Numbered from the stretch's first letter, positions 7,242 through 16,946 are shown. The stretch is DNA of 64,000 bases from Bin87 sp965204685 (GCA_965204685.1 OZ242004.1:3348001-3412000), one strand, 5' to 3'. The notes: a model not told the origin generated them from the letters alone. Translations and numbers: made by a program.

Positions 7242-9533
7242 TTACTGGCCGTTCGACTCCTGAAGCGCTTCCAGCACTGCCGTGGGCGACATGGGAAGCT
7301 TGTTCACGCGAACGCCGCATGCGTGGTAGATCGCGTTGTGCAGCGCGGCCAGGGGCGGAATCAGCGGAGCTTCGCCCACCCCGCGCAAGCCGTACGGATG
7401 CCGTGGGTTCGGCACTTCCACAACCACGGTGTCGATCATGGGCAGGTCCAGCGCCGTCGGCATGCGGTAGTCCAGGAAACTGGAGTTCAGCATCCGCCCG
7501 TCGTCGGCGTAGGTGTAGTCCTCCGTCATCGCCCAACCGAGGCCCTGCACGGTGCCGCCCTGCATCTGTCCCTCCACGTAGCTCGGATGCACCGAGGTTC
7601 CGGAGTCGATGAACGCCGTGCAGCGCAGGATGTCCACTTTGCCGGTATCGGGATCGACCTCAACGTCAATGATGTTGCCGGCGATCACCGGACCAACGCC
7701 GGTCGATGTCGCCGACGCCGATGCGGTCAGCGGCCCACCGGTCCGCATCATGCGGCTCGCGACCTCGGCAATGGTCATGCGCTCTTCGGTGCTGGTGCAA
7801 GTGAACACCCCGTCGGCGAATTCGACGTTTTCAGGCTCCACCTCCCATACCAGCGCACACCGTTGGGCCATCTGGTCACGCAGATCCTCCGACGCGGCGA
7901 TGGCAGCGAGCCCGGTGTCGAACGCGATCCTGCTGCCGCCGGTCGTGGCCGTCCAACCGACGGTGTCGGTGTCAACCACCGTGGGTGCGATGCGGTCAAC
8001 GTCGATCCCCAGGGCTTCAGCCACCTGCATGGCGACGGCGGTACGGGTGCCTCCGATGTCCACCGACCCGGTGATCAGGTTCAAAGTGCCGTCGGCATTG
8101 ACATTGATGGTGGCGGACGATGCCTGGCCAGCCTGCCACCGGAAACCGACGGCGATGCCGCGCCCCCGATTCTCCCCCTCCAATGGGGTCTGGAAGTGGT
8201 CGCTGTTGACCATCGCCTCTTCCATCTCGATGCAACCGAACACGCGATGAGGGACGCCGTTGGGCATCCGGTCGCCTTCCACCACGGCGTTCTGCAGGCG
8301 GAACTGCATGGGCTCGATGCCCAGCATTTCGGCCAGTTCGTCCACCACGGCCTCAACGGCGAACGAAACCTGCGGCTGACCCGGAGCGCGATACGCCTGC
8401 ACCTTCTGTTTGTTGCAGACCACGTCCAGCCCGTCGACCAGCATGTGGTCCATCTTGTACGGCCCGAACCCGGTCAGCGCGCCGCCGCCCACCGGCGACC
8501 CGGGGAACGCGCCGGCCTCGTATACCATGTAGAGTTGACCCGCCACCATGGTTCCATCATTCTTCACGCCCATCTTGCAGCGCATGAAGGTAGCGGAAGC
8601 CGGGCCGCTGCCCACGAACACCTCGGTACGGTCCATGGACACCTTCACCGGCTTTCCGGTCTTGCGCGACAGCACCGCCGCGACCGGATCCAGGTAAGCG
8701 ATGGCCTTGGCGCCGAACCCGCCGCCAATTTCCATCGGAACGACCTTCACCTGGGACTCCGGCACGCCGATGATGGCCGCGGTCTGGGCCCGGATGTTGA
8801 ACAGCCCCTGGGTGCTGGTCCAAACCGTCACCCGCCCGTCCGCCGACCACATCGCCGTCGAAACGTGCGGCTCGATGTATCCCTGGTGCACCGTCTGGGT
8901 CTCAAACTCGCGCTCGATGACGATGTCCGACTCCGCGAACCCCTGCTCCACGTCACCCACCTTGTGCTGGATGTGGCCGGCGACATTGCTCTTCACGCCG
9001 GTGTCGTCGCCGCGGGCGAAACGCTCCTGCCGGAAATAGGTGGTCATGTCCTCGTGGAGCAGTTCGGCTCCCTCGGCCATCGCCTCGCGCCAGGTGAGCA
9101 CCGTGGGCAGGACTTCATAGTCCACCTCAACCAGCGCCAGGGCCTCCTGGGCAATGTGCGGGCTGGTGGCGCAGACGGCGGCGACGGCGTGGCCTACGTA
9201 CAGAACCTTGTCCTTCGCCATCAGGTTTTCCGCAATCATGCGGGCGTTGCCCTGCACTTCGGCGAAGTCCAGGATACGGTCTTCAATGATGGGAAAGTCC
9301 GCCGAGGTAGCCACGGCAACGACGCCTGGCAATGCCTCAGCCTTGCTGGTGTCGATGCTGCGGATGCGCGCGTGGGAATGAGGGCTGCGCACGGTCTTTG
9401 CGTGCAGCATCCCGGGTAGGTTGATGTCGGCGCCGTAACGCGCGGCGCCGGTCACTTTGTCCACGCCGTCGTGTCGAACCGGCCGGGTGCCGATGACACG
9501 GTACTGCTGTTCGGGCTGTGCGGTGGTGGTCAT
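7242..9533 (-). CDS. Xanthine dehydrogenase family molybdopterin-binding subunit
   Basis: A 763-residue large subunit of the xanthine oxidase/CO dehydrogenase-type hydroxylases, which hydroxylate aromatic or aldehyde substrates at a molybdenum centre. The N-terminal hammerhead domain (GTRPVRHDGVDKVTGAARY) is followed by the molybdopterin domains with GGGFGAK, the substrate-pocket segment AYRAPGQPQ, and the catalytic Glu in GVGEAPLIPPL near the C-terminus. There is no CxRC-type CO dehydrogenase signature. The iron-sulfur and FAD subunits that normally accompany it are not adjacent. ATG 9533 has GGAGG upstream. Substrate unknown. Confidence 0.9.
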   Translation of the reverse strand: MTTTAQPEQQYRVIGTRPVRHDGVDKVTGAARYGADINLPGMLHAKTVRSPHSHARIRSIDTSKAEALPGVVAVATSADFPIIEDRILDFAEVQGNARMIAENLMAKDKVLYVGHAVAAVCATSPHIAQEALALVEVDYEVLPTVLTWREAMAEGAELLHEDMTTYFRQERFARGDDTGVKSNVAGHIQHKVGDVEQGFAESDIVIEREFETQTVHQGYIEPHVSTAMWSADGRVTVWTSTQGLFNIRAQTAAIIGVPESQVKVVPMEIGGGFGAKAIAYLDPVAAVLSRKTGKPVKVSMDRTEVFVGSGPASATFMRCKMGVKNDGTMVAGQLYMVYEAGAFPGSPVGGGALTGFGPYKMDHMLVDGLDVVCNKQKVQAYRAPGQPQVSFAVEAVVDELAEMLGIEPMQFRLQNAVVEGDRMPNGVPHRVFGCIEMEEAMVNSDHFQTPLEGENRGRGIAVGFRWQAGQASSATINVNADGTLNLITGSVDIGGTRTAVAMQVAEALGIDVDRIAPTVVDTDTVGWTATTGGSRIAFDTGLAAIAASEDLRDQMAQRCALVWEVEPENVEFADGVFTCTSTEERMTIAEVASRMMRTGGPLTASASATSTGVGPVIAGNIIDVEVDPDTGKVDILRCTAFIDSGTSVHPSYVEGQMQGGTVQGLGWAMTEDYTYADDGRMLNSSFLDYRMPTALDLPMIDTVVVEVPNPRHPYGLRGVGEAPLIPPLAALHNAIYHACGVRVNKLPMSPTAVLEALQESNGQ

Positions 9534-9622
9534 GGGTTTCCTCCAGTGTCTCGGCGATAAAGCGGATTAGAGTCCGTCTATGGACGCACCAGCGTCCGAG
9601 CTTCACGGGTTAACGTCACCGG

Positions 9623-10387
9623 TTACTTGACGAAATTGGGCAGGAAATACTCTCGCGTCGGGTCGTGGGGCATGCCGGGCATGTCCGCCGGAACCACGCC
9701 GTCGCTTTCCAGGGCGGAACGCACTATCCCCTTGTTGAACGGGCTGATGTCGTCATCCGACATGAAGTCCTTGACCGGCATCCAGAGGCATTCCTCGATC
9801 TCCTTTTCGCCCATCTTGATCTGCTCGGTGAGCGCTTTCAGGCGGCAAACGAAGTAGATGTCCGACTTGCCGTAGCGGTATCCGTGCCAGTGGCGAAAAC
9901 AGGCCAGGGCCTGGAACTCGGCCTTGATGCCGGTCTCCTCGAATACCTCGCGGACTATGGAGTCGACGATGTTCTCTCCGGGCTCCAGGGCTCCGCCGGG
10001 AAGCTTGTAGAAGGGCGGGCGGTTGTCTATGCGGTAACGTTCGCAAACCACCAGCAACTCGTCCCTGTCGTTCACCACCACCCCGCCGGCTCCCACGTAG
10101 TGGGTAGCGTAGGGCGGAATGAACGAGCCGGGCACCAGGGTCAGGGTAGCCGTCACACCGTCGTCGTCGGCATGGTGATAGCCGAAGCCGCGCTCCACGG
10201 CGATAGGAACGTGCGACGCCAGCCCAATGGGAATATCCACCCAGGCCACCTCATAACCCGCGTCCCGCCACTCTGATATGGATGCGTCCAACCGCGCGGC
10301 AAATTCGCCGGGATCAGCCGGCAACTCGGCGGTATTTACGACGACTCCGCGAAACGGATTGGGGGTAGCGACCAGGGGCGAAATCAT
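9623..10387 (-). CDS. Nudix hydrolase with NUDT6-like N-terminal domain
   Basis: A 254-residue protein. The Nudix box is complete: GALEPGENIVDSIVREVFEE followed by TGI, within the usual G-x5-E-x7-RE-U-x-EE-x-G-U pattern, and is preceded by YKLPGG. Before it lies an extra domain of about 110 residues ending SFIPPYATHYVGAGGVVVND, which matches the layout of eukaryotic NUDT6-type proteins (a GNAT-like pre-Nudix region). Nudix enzymes cleave nucleoside diphosphates linked to another group; the substrate is not evident. It is 89 bases upstream of the molybdopterin subunit on the same strand. Confidence 0.85.
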   Translation of the reverse strand: MISPLVATPNPFRGVVVNTAELPADPGEFAARLDASISEWRDAGYEVAWVDIPIGLASHVPIAVERGFGYHHADDDGVTATLTLVPGSFIPPYATHYVGAGGVVVNDRDELLVVCERYRIDNRPPFYKLPGGALEPGENIVDSIVREVFEETGIKAEFQALACFRHWHGYRYGKSDIYFVCRLKALTEQIKMGEKEIEECLWMPVKDFMSDDDISPFNKGIVRSALESDGVVPADMPGMPHDPTREYFLPNFVK

Positions 10388-10757
10388 GCGACGACTCCGT
10401 ATGATTCAGGTCATATCGGGCAACGGCGGCAGTATAGCACAGGGCTGGATGGGCCCATGGGCTCGGCACTTCGAAACGATCGCGACGGGCAATCCGTCCA
10501 TCGAATTCCGCCCGATCCGCCGCCGATATATTGTATTGACACCCGCGATGACTAGCCATAGAATGCCCGGGAGCAGGTTAAGAAACTCGTCTACCAAATT
10601 GAGAAATCAGTTCGTTTTCAAATCAGAAAGGCCGTATTCTTATCGGAATTCGTCTAATTCAGATCACAATCAACCGTTCCTCGCAAAGACGACAAGGTGA
10701 AAAACCGTCGGACGGCAGACTTGCCGAGTGGTTGGCACGAACGAGAGGAGGGTAGCC
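10388..10757. other. Intergenic region with divergent promoters and a long leader
   Basis: About 370 bases separate the divergent Nudix and ABC binding-protein genes. It contains the strong promoter at 10536-10564, then an AT-richer leader of roughly 185 bases before the binding-protein start. I see no open frame with a ribosome site, no tRNA and no recognisable riboswitch in the leader. Confidence 0.5.
10536..10564 (+). promoter_or_regulatory. Strong sigma-70-type promoter for the ABC transporter operon
   Basis: TTGACA at 10536-10541 and TAGAAT at 10559-10564 are separated by exactly 17 bases. This is the best housekeeping promoter match I found in the window. The predicted transcript would start near 10571 and leave a leader of about 185 bases. 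Confidence 0.75.
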
Positions 10758-12674
10758 ATGGCCTTTCGATATATCGTATCCCCCATCCCGATCATAGGAC
10801 CAATGCTCGCGCTGGTTATGTTGGTGGCGGTGGCGTGCGGTGGCGCTGAGGCTCCGGCGCCGGATGATTCCGGAGCAAGCCAGACTGGCGCCTCCAACGC
10901 CACCGGAACCCAAGCTCAACAGACAGCCTCATCTGCGCCGGCCGCTCAATCCGAGCAAGCCACGTCGGCGCCGGTCGCCCAGTCCGAACGTGCCACCCCA
11001 CCCGTTCAACAGGTAGGACGGCAACAGGCCCAATCGGCCGACGCCACACCCACACCTGAAGCGGCAGCGTTGCCCACCGAGGTGGTAGCCGACCCGATAA
11101 CGTTGGAAAACCTGATGGCCATATATCCTGACGTGGTATACGGCGGGATTTTGCGGCGGGGCGGATACTACGATCCGGCGCACTTCGACCTGCTGCAGGT
11201 GTCCAGCGTTACTAATTCCTTCAAGCAGATGATGCTGTACAACAACATTCTGCGCTACAACCCCATCGACGCCGGAAAAACGATCATCCCGGACTTGGCT
11301 ACCAGTTGGGAGGTTTCGGAGGATGGCAAAACCTGGACCTTCCCCATACGTGAAGAGGTCAACTTCCACGACGGTACGATCTTAACTGCCGACGACGTAG
11401 CCGCGTCCTGGTCCCGGGTTATCGATCCTCCGGCAGGGGTGGTTAGCGCCCGGCAGGGTCTTTACACCCCCTTCGGACCCACCATCGAAGTAATCGACCC
11501 GCTGACGGTGGCGTTCAATTTCGAGACGCCGCCGCCGCTGAAGTACGGGCTCAATGCGTTTGCGCTGGAATGGCACGGAATCTTTCCTAAGTCGTTCCTG
11601 GAAGAGCACGGCTACGACCTGAAAGTTGCCGGGCAAAGCGCACCCAGCACCGGCGCGTTCCGATACTTGGAACATCAACAGGGCGAGGTCTGGAAGAACG
11701 AGAAGTTCCCTGATTATTGGAACGAAGGACTGCCGTTCCTGGACGAAGTCTGGACGTACCCGCTGGAGAACAGCACCAATCGTTCGGCGGCCCTGCTGGC
11801 CGGCAACGTCGATTACGCACAGACTATCGACCCGGCCGCCTACGAGCGCATGCAGGATGATCCCAAGTTTGTGGTCGAGCCGTTCTCGTCCTATTCTTAC
11901 GGCGGGATCTGGTTCAACACCGACCGAGAACCCTGGAACGACGTCAGAGTGCGCAAAGCCATGTGGCTGGCCTTCGATCGGCTGTCTGCCCACGAAGTAG
12001 TGAGCGAATGGCTATACGGCTACCCGGGCGGAATGGGCTGGACCCTTCCCGAGCAAGCGTACCAGTTGCCCCAGGCCGAGATTGACGATCGGCTGGTATT
12101 CAACCGGGACGCCGCCATTGCCGAAGCCAAGCGACTGATGGTTGAAGCCGGTTACGCCGACGGCATCAAAAATGTTGACCTGCTGCAACGGCAGCCGGAT
12201 AGTCCCTGGTATTCAGCCATCGCACAAATGGCCGAGTTGCAGTACCGTAGCATCCTGGGCATTGAATCCACCATCCGTCCGGTTCCTTCGGCAGTGTGGT
12301 TTGAAGAGTTGGCTAACCGCAACTTCGACATCACGGTGGGCGCCATCGCCTCTCCGTTCATTGACCCGTCGGCGTACATGAACAGTTTCTACCGGTGCGG
12401 CGGCGGTGAGAACCACTCGAACTACTGCAACGAGGAGTTTGACGCCATCATGGCGCAGGTGGACACGGAACCCGACCTGGAGAAACGCTACGAACTGGTG
12501 CAGCAGGCAGCCAGGATCCTCGATGATGATCCGCCGGTAGTGGAGTGGTGGTACAACCGCACCCTCGCCGGCTGGCTGGAGTGCGTACACGGCATCGAGG
12601 GCAAGCACGGCGCCCTGGTTCACAACCTGGACCGCATGGACACCGTGTGGATGGATGAAGGCTGCGGCCAGTAA
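10758..12674 (+). CDS. ABC transporter substrate-binding protein, peptide/nickel family 5
   Basis: A 638-residue exported solute-binding protein. ATG 10758 follows GGAGG at ideal spacing. The hydrophobic signal (about 12-26) ends in VAVACGG, giving a lipoprotein anchor at Cys27, then an Ala/Gln/Ser-rich linker to about residue 105. The SBP_bac_5 domain follows: NNILRYNP, PDLATSWEVSEDGKTWTF, FHDGTILTADDVAASW, GNVDYAQTID and WFNTDREPWNDVRVRKAMW. These proteins capture oligopeptides or similar solutes. The two permease genes follow after a hairpin, but no ATPase gene does. The ligand cannot be told from sequence. Confidence 0.93.
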   Translation: MAFRYIVSPIPIIGPMLALVMLVAVACGGAEAPAPDDSGASQTGASNATGTQAQQTASSAPAAQSEQATSAPVAQSERATPPVQQVGRQQAQSADATPTPEAAALPTEVVADPITLENLMAIYPDVVYGGILRRGGYYDPAHFDLLQVSSVTNSFKQMMLYNNILRYNPIDAGKTIIPDLATSWEVSEDGKTWTFPIREEVNFHDGTILTADDVAASWSRVIDPPAGVVSARQGLYTPFGPTIEVIDPLTVAFNFETPPPLKYGLNAFALEWHGIFPKSFLEEHGYDLKVAGQSAPSTGAFRYLEHQQGEVWKNEKFPDYWNEGLPFLDEVWTYPLENSTNRSAALLAGNVDYAQTIDPAAYERMQDDPKFVVEPFSSYSYGGIWFNTDREPWNDVRVRKAMWLAFDRLSAHEVVSEWLYGYPGGMGWTLPEQAYQLPQAEIDDRLVFNRDAAIAEAKRLMVEAGYADGIKNVDLLQRQPDSPWYSAIAQMAELQYRSILGIESTIRPVPSAVWFEELANRNFDITVGAIASPFIDPSAYMNSFYRCGGGENHSNYCNEEFDAIMAQVDTEPDLEKRYELVQQAARILDDDPPVVEWWYNRTLAGWLECVHGIEGKHGALVHNLDRMDTVWMDEGCGQ

Positions 12675-12705
12675 CCGACTTCCTTATCGGAGCAAGCTTG
12701 TCAGC

Positions 12706-12730
12706 GGCGGGCGACGCAACGCCGCCCGCC
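12706..12730 (+). terminator. Stem-loop between binding protein and permease genes
   Basis: GGCGGGCG 12706-12713 pairs with CGCCCGCC 12723-12730 around a nine-base loop, 30 bases after the binding-protein stop. It lacks a T run. Such hairpins in ABC operons commonly stabilise the upstream message and lower permease expression relative to the binding protein; that role is inferred here. Confidence 0.5.
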
Positions 12731-12776
12731 TCATATCCCAACTCACCCCATCGCGTTGACTCCACTGGATGTTCTG

Positions 12777-13733
12777 ATGCAAAAATACATTCTCCGTCGA
12801 GTACTGTTGGCGATTCCCGCCATTATCGGGCTTACCATCATCATCTTCCTGGTGATGCGTATCCTGCCGGGTGACGTGCTTACCGTGATGTTCGGGGAAG
12901 AGGGCACGTTGCAGCTCAGCGAAGAGGACCGGCAGCGCATCATCGCCAGCCTGGGTTTGGACAAGCCAATTTACCTGCAGTATGTGGACTGGCTCAAGGA
13001 CATTGTGACCCTGAAACTGGGCCAGTCGTTCTGGCGTTCCGACACGGTGATGGACTTGATCATAAACCGGGGTCCCATCACCTTGGAGATCGCCGTTCTT
13101 TCCGTGATTCTGTCGTGGCTCATTGGGTTGCCCGTGGGGATACTGGCCGCAATGAAGCGAAACTCCCCATTCGATTATGCCGGGCGCTTCTTCTCCATTC
13201 TGTTCCTGGCGATCCCGAATTTCTGGCTGGGCACGCTTATCGTGTTGACGCTGGTGCTGACGCTGGAATGGAAAGCTCCGCTGGGAGTCATAAACCTGTG
13301 GGAGGACCCGTGGGCTAACTTGCAAATCATTTGGGGACCAGCCTTGGTGCTGGGCATAGGACAGGCCGCATACGTCTGCCGAATGGCGCGTTCGGCACTC
13401 CTGGAGACGATTCACGAGGATTACATCCGCACCGCCCGAGCCAAAGGCCTGGCAGAACGATTGGTAATCTTGAGACATGCGCTCCGGAACGCCATCATGC
13501 CGGTTATCACCCTGTCCGGCGTGCTGTTGGGGTTCCTGATCGGCGGGTCGGTGGCGGTGGAGCAGGCGTTCGGTGTGCCCGGTCTGGGGCGCACCCTGGT
13601 AGCCGCGTTCTTCGAACGCGACTACATCGTCATTCAAAACCTGGTGTTGATCTACGGCCTCGTGTTCGTTCTCACCAATTTGCTGGTCGACATTTCTTAC
13701 GCTTGGATCGACCCACGCATCCGCTACAGCTGA
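12777..13733 (+). CDS. ABC transporter permease, DppB/OppB type
   Basis: A 318-residue inner-membrane permease. I prefer ATG 12777; an in-frame TTG at 12756 is possible but has no better ribosome site. The N-terminal helix (ILRRVLLAIPAIIGLTIIIFLVMRILPGD) is typical of DppB, followed by about five further membrane segments. The EAA-loop region reads MARSALLETIHEDYIRTARAKG, the contact for the ATPase subunit. It closes with DPRIRYS, the usual DppB end. It forms the pore with the next gene. Confidence 0.92.
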   Translation: MQKYILRRVLLAIPAIIGLTIIIFLVMRILPGDVLTVMFGEEGTLQLSEEDRQRIIASLGLDKPIYLQYVDWLKDIVTLKLGQSFWRSDTVMDLIINRGPITLEIAVLSVILSWLIGLPVGILAAMKRNSPFDYAGRFFSILFLAIPNFWLGTLIVLTLVLTLEWKAPLGVINLWEDPWANLQIIWGPALVLGIGQAAYVCRMARSALLETIHEDYIRTARAKGLAERLVILRHALRNAIMPVITLSGVLLGFLIGGSVAVEQAFGVPGLGRTLVAAFFERDYIVIQNLVLIYGLVFVLTNLLVDISYAWIDPRIRYS

Positions 13734-13768
13734 CCTCAAACCAAGAAACACTTGTCTGGAGTATTCTC

Positions 13769-14674
13769 GTGGCACAGGTAACCGCTACCGACGTCATCGT
13801 ACGGGATGCAGAGCGCCGCACCAGATACTGGGCCTGGGCAATAGCAAACTTTTGCCAGCGCAACCCCGTGGGAGCCATCAGTGGACTGGCCATTCTTGGC
13901 ATCGTGTTCGTCGCCGTTTTCGCGCCTTTTGTTGCAACCCACCATCCCACGGAGTACGCCGACTTCCGAGCGTTGCGCGAGGCGCCCGGGCCGGCCCATT
14001 GGATGGGCACCGATGACATCGGTCGGGACTTGTACAGCCGGGTGGTGCACGGAGCGCGAATCTCCTTGTTCGTCGCCATGGTGGCGGTGCTGGTGGGCGA
14101 TCTGATCGGCGCCGCCTGGGGCGTCGCATCCGGGTACATCGGAGGCCGCCTCGATATCTACAGCCAGCGCTTCCTGGAACTGTTGATGTCCTTCCCCACC
14201 TTGATCCTGGCGATGATACTGGTATTGGCCATGGGTGCCGGAGTCTGGACTGTGATCGTTGCGATTAGCATTACGCGCATTCCCTTGTCAGTACGCGTGA
14301 TCCGGTCGGTTACTTTGAGTGTCAAGGAAAACGCGTATGTGGATGCGGCGCAGGCCATCGGAGCGTCCAGCGGGCGGGTAATGATTCGACATATCGCACC
14401 GCAGTGCGTCGCGCCCTGGCTGGTGCTGGCCACTGCCCACCTGGGTTCGGTGATCATCCTGGAGGCATCGTTGGGCTTCCTGGGAGTGGGCGTACCCATG
14501 CCCACGGCTACCTGGGGCAACATGCTCGGAGGGCCGGTAGCGGCCGGCCTGATCCCACGCTGGTGGATGGTAGTGTTCCCTGGCTTGGCGATCACCGTGA
14601 CCGTACTGGCCTTCAACCTTTTCGGCGACTCTATCCGCGACGCCCTGGACCCGAAACTGCGGGGACGGACATAA
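13769..14674 (+). CDS. ABC transporter permease, DppC/OppC type
   Basis: A 301-residue permease starting at GTG 13769 with GGAG upstream; the frame is open far upstream but that portion overlaps the other permease. Marks of DppC: RNPVGAISGLAILGIVFVAVFAPF at the first membrane helix, HWMGTDDIGRDLYSRVVHG, the EAA loop ENAYVDAAQAIGASSGRVMI, and LGFLGVGVPMPTATWGNML. It ends DALDPKLRGRT. Pairs with the upstream DppB-type gene; ATP-binding subunits are not found in the window. Confidence 0.92.
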   Translation: MAQVTATDVIVRDAERRTRYWAWAIANFCQRNPVGAISGLAILGIVFVAVFAPFVATHHPTEYADFRALREAPGPAHWMGTDDIGRDLYSRVVHGARISLFVAMVAVLVGDLIGAAWGVASGYIGGRLDIYSQRFLELLMSFPTLILAMILVLAMGAGVWTVIVAISITRIPLSVRVIRSVTLSVKENAYVDAAQAIGASSGRVMIRHIAPQCVAPWLVLATAHLGSVIILEASLGFLGVGVPMPTATWGNMLGGPVAAGLIPRWWMVVFPGLAITVTVLAFNLFGDSIRDALDPKLRGRT

Positions 14675-14707
14675 CTCCTCAAACTCGTCCCGGTTCACCG
14701 TAGCACA

Positions 14708-16021
14708 TTGCAACGACCCAGCCTATACGGCGAAACCGCCATCGGCAAACGGTGGCGGTTTCGTGATGTCAGAATCTGGCTCGTTGCGGCGATAGTCGCT
14801 CTGTCGTTACTTGCGCTGTGGGCGGTGCGGGCGTACCAACTCACGCCTTTGCTGTTCCCGCCGCCAACCGCTACCTCCGCGGCAAACATGTCCAAAGCGC
14901 CGACCGACTGGCCATCCGGTCGCCGTGACATCGGGGGCGCCGCATCTATAGAGGAGCCCAACCCGGTTCCGCCTTTCGTGATCAGGTGGGAGGTCGGTTT
15001 ACCGGGCGTGGCATTGGGTACCCCGGCGATCGTCGGCGACCTGATCTTTGTTTCCACCGACGGCGGTGAAATCATGGCGCTGGAGGCGAGCAGCGGTGAA
15101 ACTCTCTGGACCCACAACATCGGTTCGCCCTCGGACAGCGCGCCGGCGGTGGCCGGAGACCTCGTGTACCTCGGCACCCGGGATCACCGATTGCTTGCCT
15201 TGGACCGGAACAATGGCGAACTGCGTTGGGAGAGCAACTTGGGGAACATCGTGCTGGGCTCACCGATAGTGTCCAACGGCACGCTGTATATCGGATCGAC
15301 CAACGGAGCCCTGGAAGCGCTGGACGCCGCCACCGGGGAACCTCGATGGTCAGCCGACGCCAACGGCTGGGTGGTCGCCCATACTGCGACCGACGGCGCG
15401 ATCGTGGCCGCGGCCTCCCTGGGCGAACGCTTCGTCACGGTAGACCCGGCAACGGGACGTCGGCTCCTCGTGTTTTATTCGGGCACGCCCGTGGCTGGAG
15501 GGCCAGTCATCGCCGACGGTCGCGCCTTCCTTGTGACCAACCGTGGCGCGGTCTGGGCCGTGGACCCGGCAGCGATCAGCAAGCCTTTCAGCCGGTTCGC
15601 CTACGTCGCCAAGTTCAACTTCTTCGCCTGGCGGTTGCGGGCGGACCCGCCTCGCCAGACGGGCAGCCTGTGGGTCGCATCAGCCGGCAGCAAGGTCAAG
15701 TACAGTCCGGCCTACGCGCACGGCAACCTGTTTGTGGTCAACGATGCCGGCCAGGTGACCGCGTTCGCCGCCTCCGACGGATCGACCCGATGGGCAACCC
15801 AACTCGACGGCGAGGTTGTTTCCGAGCCTGTCGTCGCTGGTGACACCCTGGTATTCGGTACGGCGGACGGCGTCCTCCACGGATTGGACACTGGCAGCGG
15901 ATCGCTGCGGTGGACCCACCGGACCGGCGACTACCCACTATCCGCCGCGCCGTCCGTGTCTGATCACACTCTATTTCTGCCCACGTCCGACGGCAAGCTC
16001 ACGGCGTTGGAGGGCAGATAA
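14708..16021 (+). CDS. PQQ-repeat beta-propeller protein (BamB-like), membrane anchored
   Basis: A 437-residue protein with a membrane anchor at about 22-42 (IWLVAAIVALSLLALWAV) and a propeller built from repeated blades of the form xGxLYxG....LxALDaaTGxxxW: examples are GEIMALEASSGETLW, HRLLALDRNNGELRW, GALEALDAATGEPRW, GQVTAFAASDGSTRW and GVLHGLDTGSGSLRW. Such PQQ-like propellers act as scaffolds or in outer-surface assembly; no PQQ-binding catalytic residues are apparent. The start is TTG 14708, 33 bases after the permease stop, so it may be read with the transporter. Function inferred only at fold level. Confidence 0.82.
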   Translation: MQRPSLYGETAIGKRWRFRDVRIWLVAAIVALSLLALWAVRAYQLTPLLFPPPTATSAANMSKAPTDWPSGRRDIGGAASIEEPNPVPPFVIRWEVGLPGVALGTPAIVGDLIFVSTDGGEIMALEASSGETLWTHNIGSPSDSAPAVAGDLVYLGTRDHRLLALDRNNGELRWESNLGNIVLGSPIVSNGTLYIGSTNGALEALDAATGEPRWSADANGWVVAHTATDGAIVAAASLGERFVTVDPATGRRLLVFYSGTPVAGGPVIADGRAFLVTNRGAVWAVDPAAISKPFSRFAYVAKFNFFAWRLRADPPRQTGSLWVASAGSKVKYSPAYAHGNLFVVNDAGQVTAFAASDGSTRWATQLDGEVVSEPVVAGDTLVFGTADGVLHGLDTGSGSLRWTHRTGDYPLSAAPSVSDHTLFLPTSDGKLTALEGR

Positions 16022-16106
16022 GGCACAAGCCGGCGCGGTTGACGCTCGATTCTCCCGTGCCTATACTCGCCGCACCCCCTACATCACATAGAGCGCACGA
16101 ACCGCA

Positions 16107-16946
16107 ATGACGCAAGCAACGCCCCACCAACGCGACTTGGCCGGCGAGTCCTGGGACCCAGGCCAGTATCTGAAATTCGCCGACCACCGGCTGCGCCCCG
16201 CCCTGGACCTGATGGGCCGCATCCCGTTGGAGCGTCCCCAGGTCATCTACGATCTTGGCTGCGGCAGCGGTAACGTCACCCGGCTGCTGGCCGGCCGCTG
16301 GTCCCAGGCTAATATCATCGGGATGGACAATTCCCCCGATATGCTCGCGCAGGCCGCGGCTTCCGGCGACGGCGCAGAACTCGCTAATGTCCGTTGGGAG
16401 GAAGGAGACCTCGCCGGCTGGCAGCCGACCGAAACACCGTCGGTGTTCTTCTCCAACGCGGTGATCCAGTGGGTGCCCAACCACCAAGAGCTTGTGCCGC
16501 GCTTGTGGAGCATGCTGCCCTCCGGCGGCTGCCTGGCAATCCAAGCGCCCCTTTCGTGGGATATGCGGTCACACCAGATCATGCGCGAAACCCTTGAAAA
16601 CGGCGGGTCCGACGGTCAACCTGTCGGCTCCGCGGAACTGCGCTCCGCCGTGGGCAATCGGTGGGTCCAGAACCCTGACTTCTACTATGACCTGCTGGCC
16701 CCCGACGCTGACCACCTGGACGTCTGGACCACCGAATACCAGCACGTGCTCACCGGCGACGACGCCGTGCTCGAGTGGGTAACCGGCACGGGGTTGAGGC
16801 CCATCCTGAATGGCCTCGAAGACGGTGACCGGGAAATGTATCTGGAAGAGTACCGGCGGAGGCTCAACGTCGAGTACCCAAAGCGGCCGGACGGGTTCAC
16901 GCTGTATCCGTTTCGCCGGTTGTTTTTCGTCGCGGTGCGTCGGTAG
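16107..16946 (+). CDS. Trans-aconitate methyltransferase-like protein
   Basis: A 279-residue methyltransferase with the Tam-type layout: SWDPGQYLKFADHRLRPALDL at the start, motif I VIYDLGCGSGNVTRLLA near 47-63, IIGMDNSPDMLAQA at strand 2, and FFSNAVIQWVPNH for motif II. Tam methylates trans-aconitate, an inhibitor of aconitase. The C-terminus FTLYPFRRLFFVAVRR also matches the family. Closely related enzymes act on other small acids, so the symbol is withheld. It stands between the PQQ-repeat gene and the epimerase with no overlap. Confidence 0.82.
   Translation: MTQATPHQRDLAGESWDPGQYLKFADHRLRPALDLMGRIPLERPQVIYDLGCGSGNVTRLLAGRWSQANIIGMDNSPDMLAQAAASGDGAELANVRWEEGDLAGWQPTETPSVFFSNAVIQWVPNHQELVPRLWSMLPSGGCLAIQAPLSWDMRSHQIMRETLENGGSDGQPVGSAELRSAVGNRWVQNPDFYYDLLAPDADHLDVWTTEYQHVLTGDDAVLEWVTGTGLRPILNGLEDGDREMYLEEYRRRLNVEYPKRPDGFTLYPFRRLFFVAVRR

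Noticed and set aside
6954..9419. An 821-residue plus-strand frame covering the molybdopterin gene
   Set aside because: It is antisense to a clear XDH-family gene, has no ribosome site at its start and is His/Arg/Gly-rich like a shadow of GC-rich codons.
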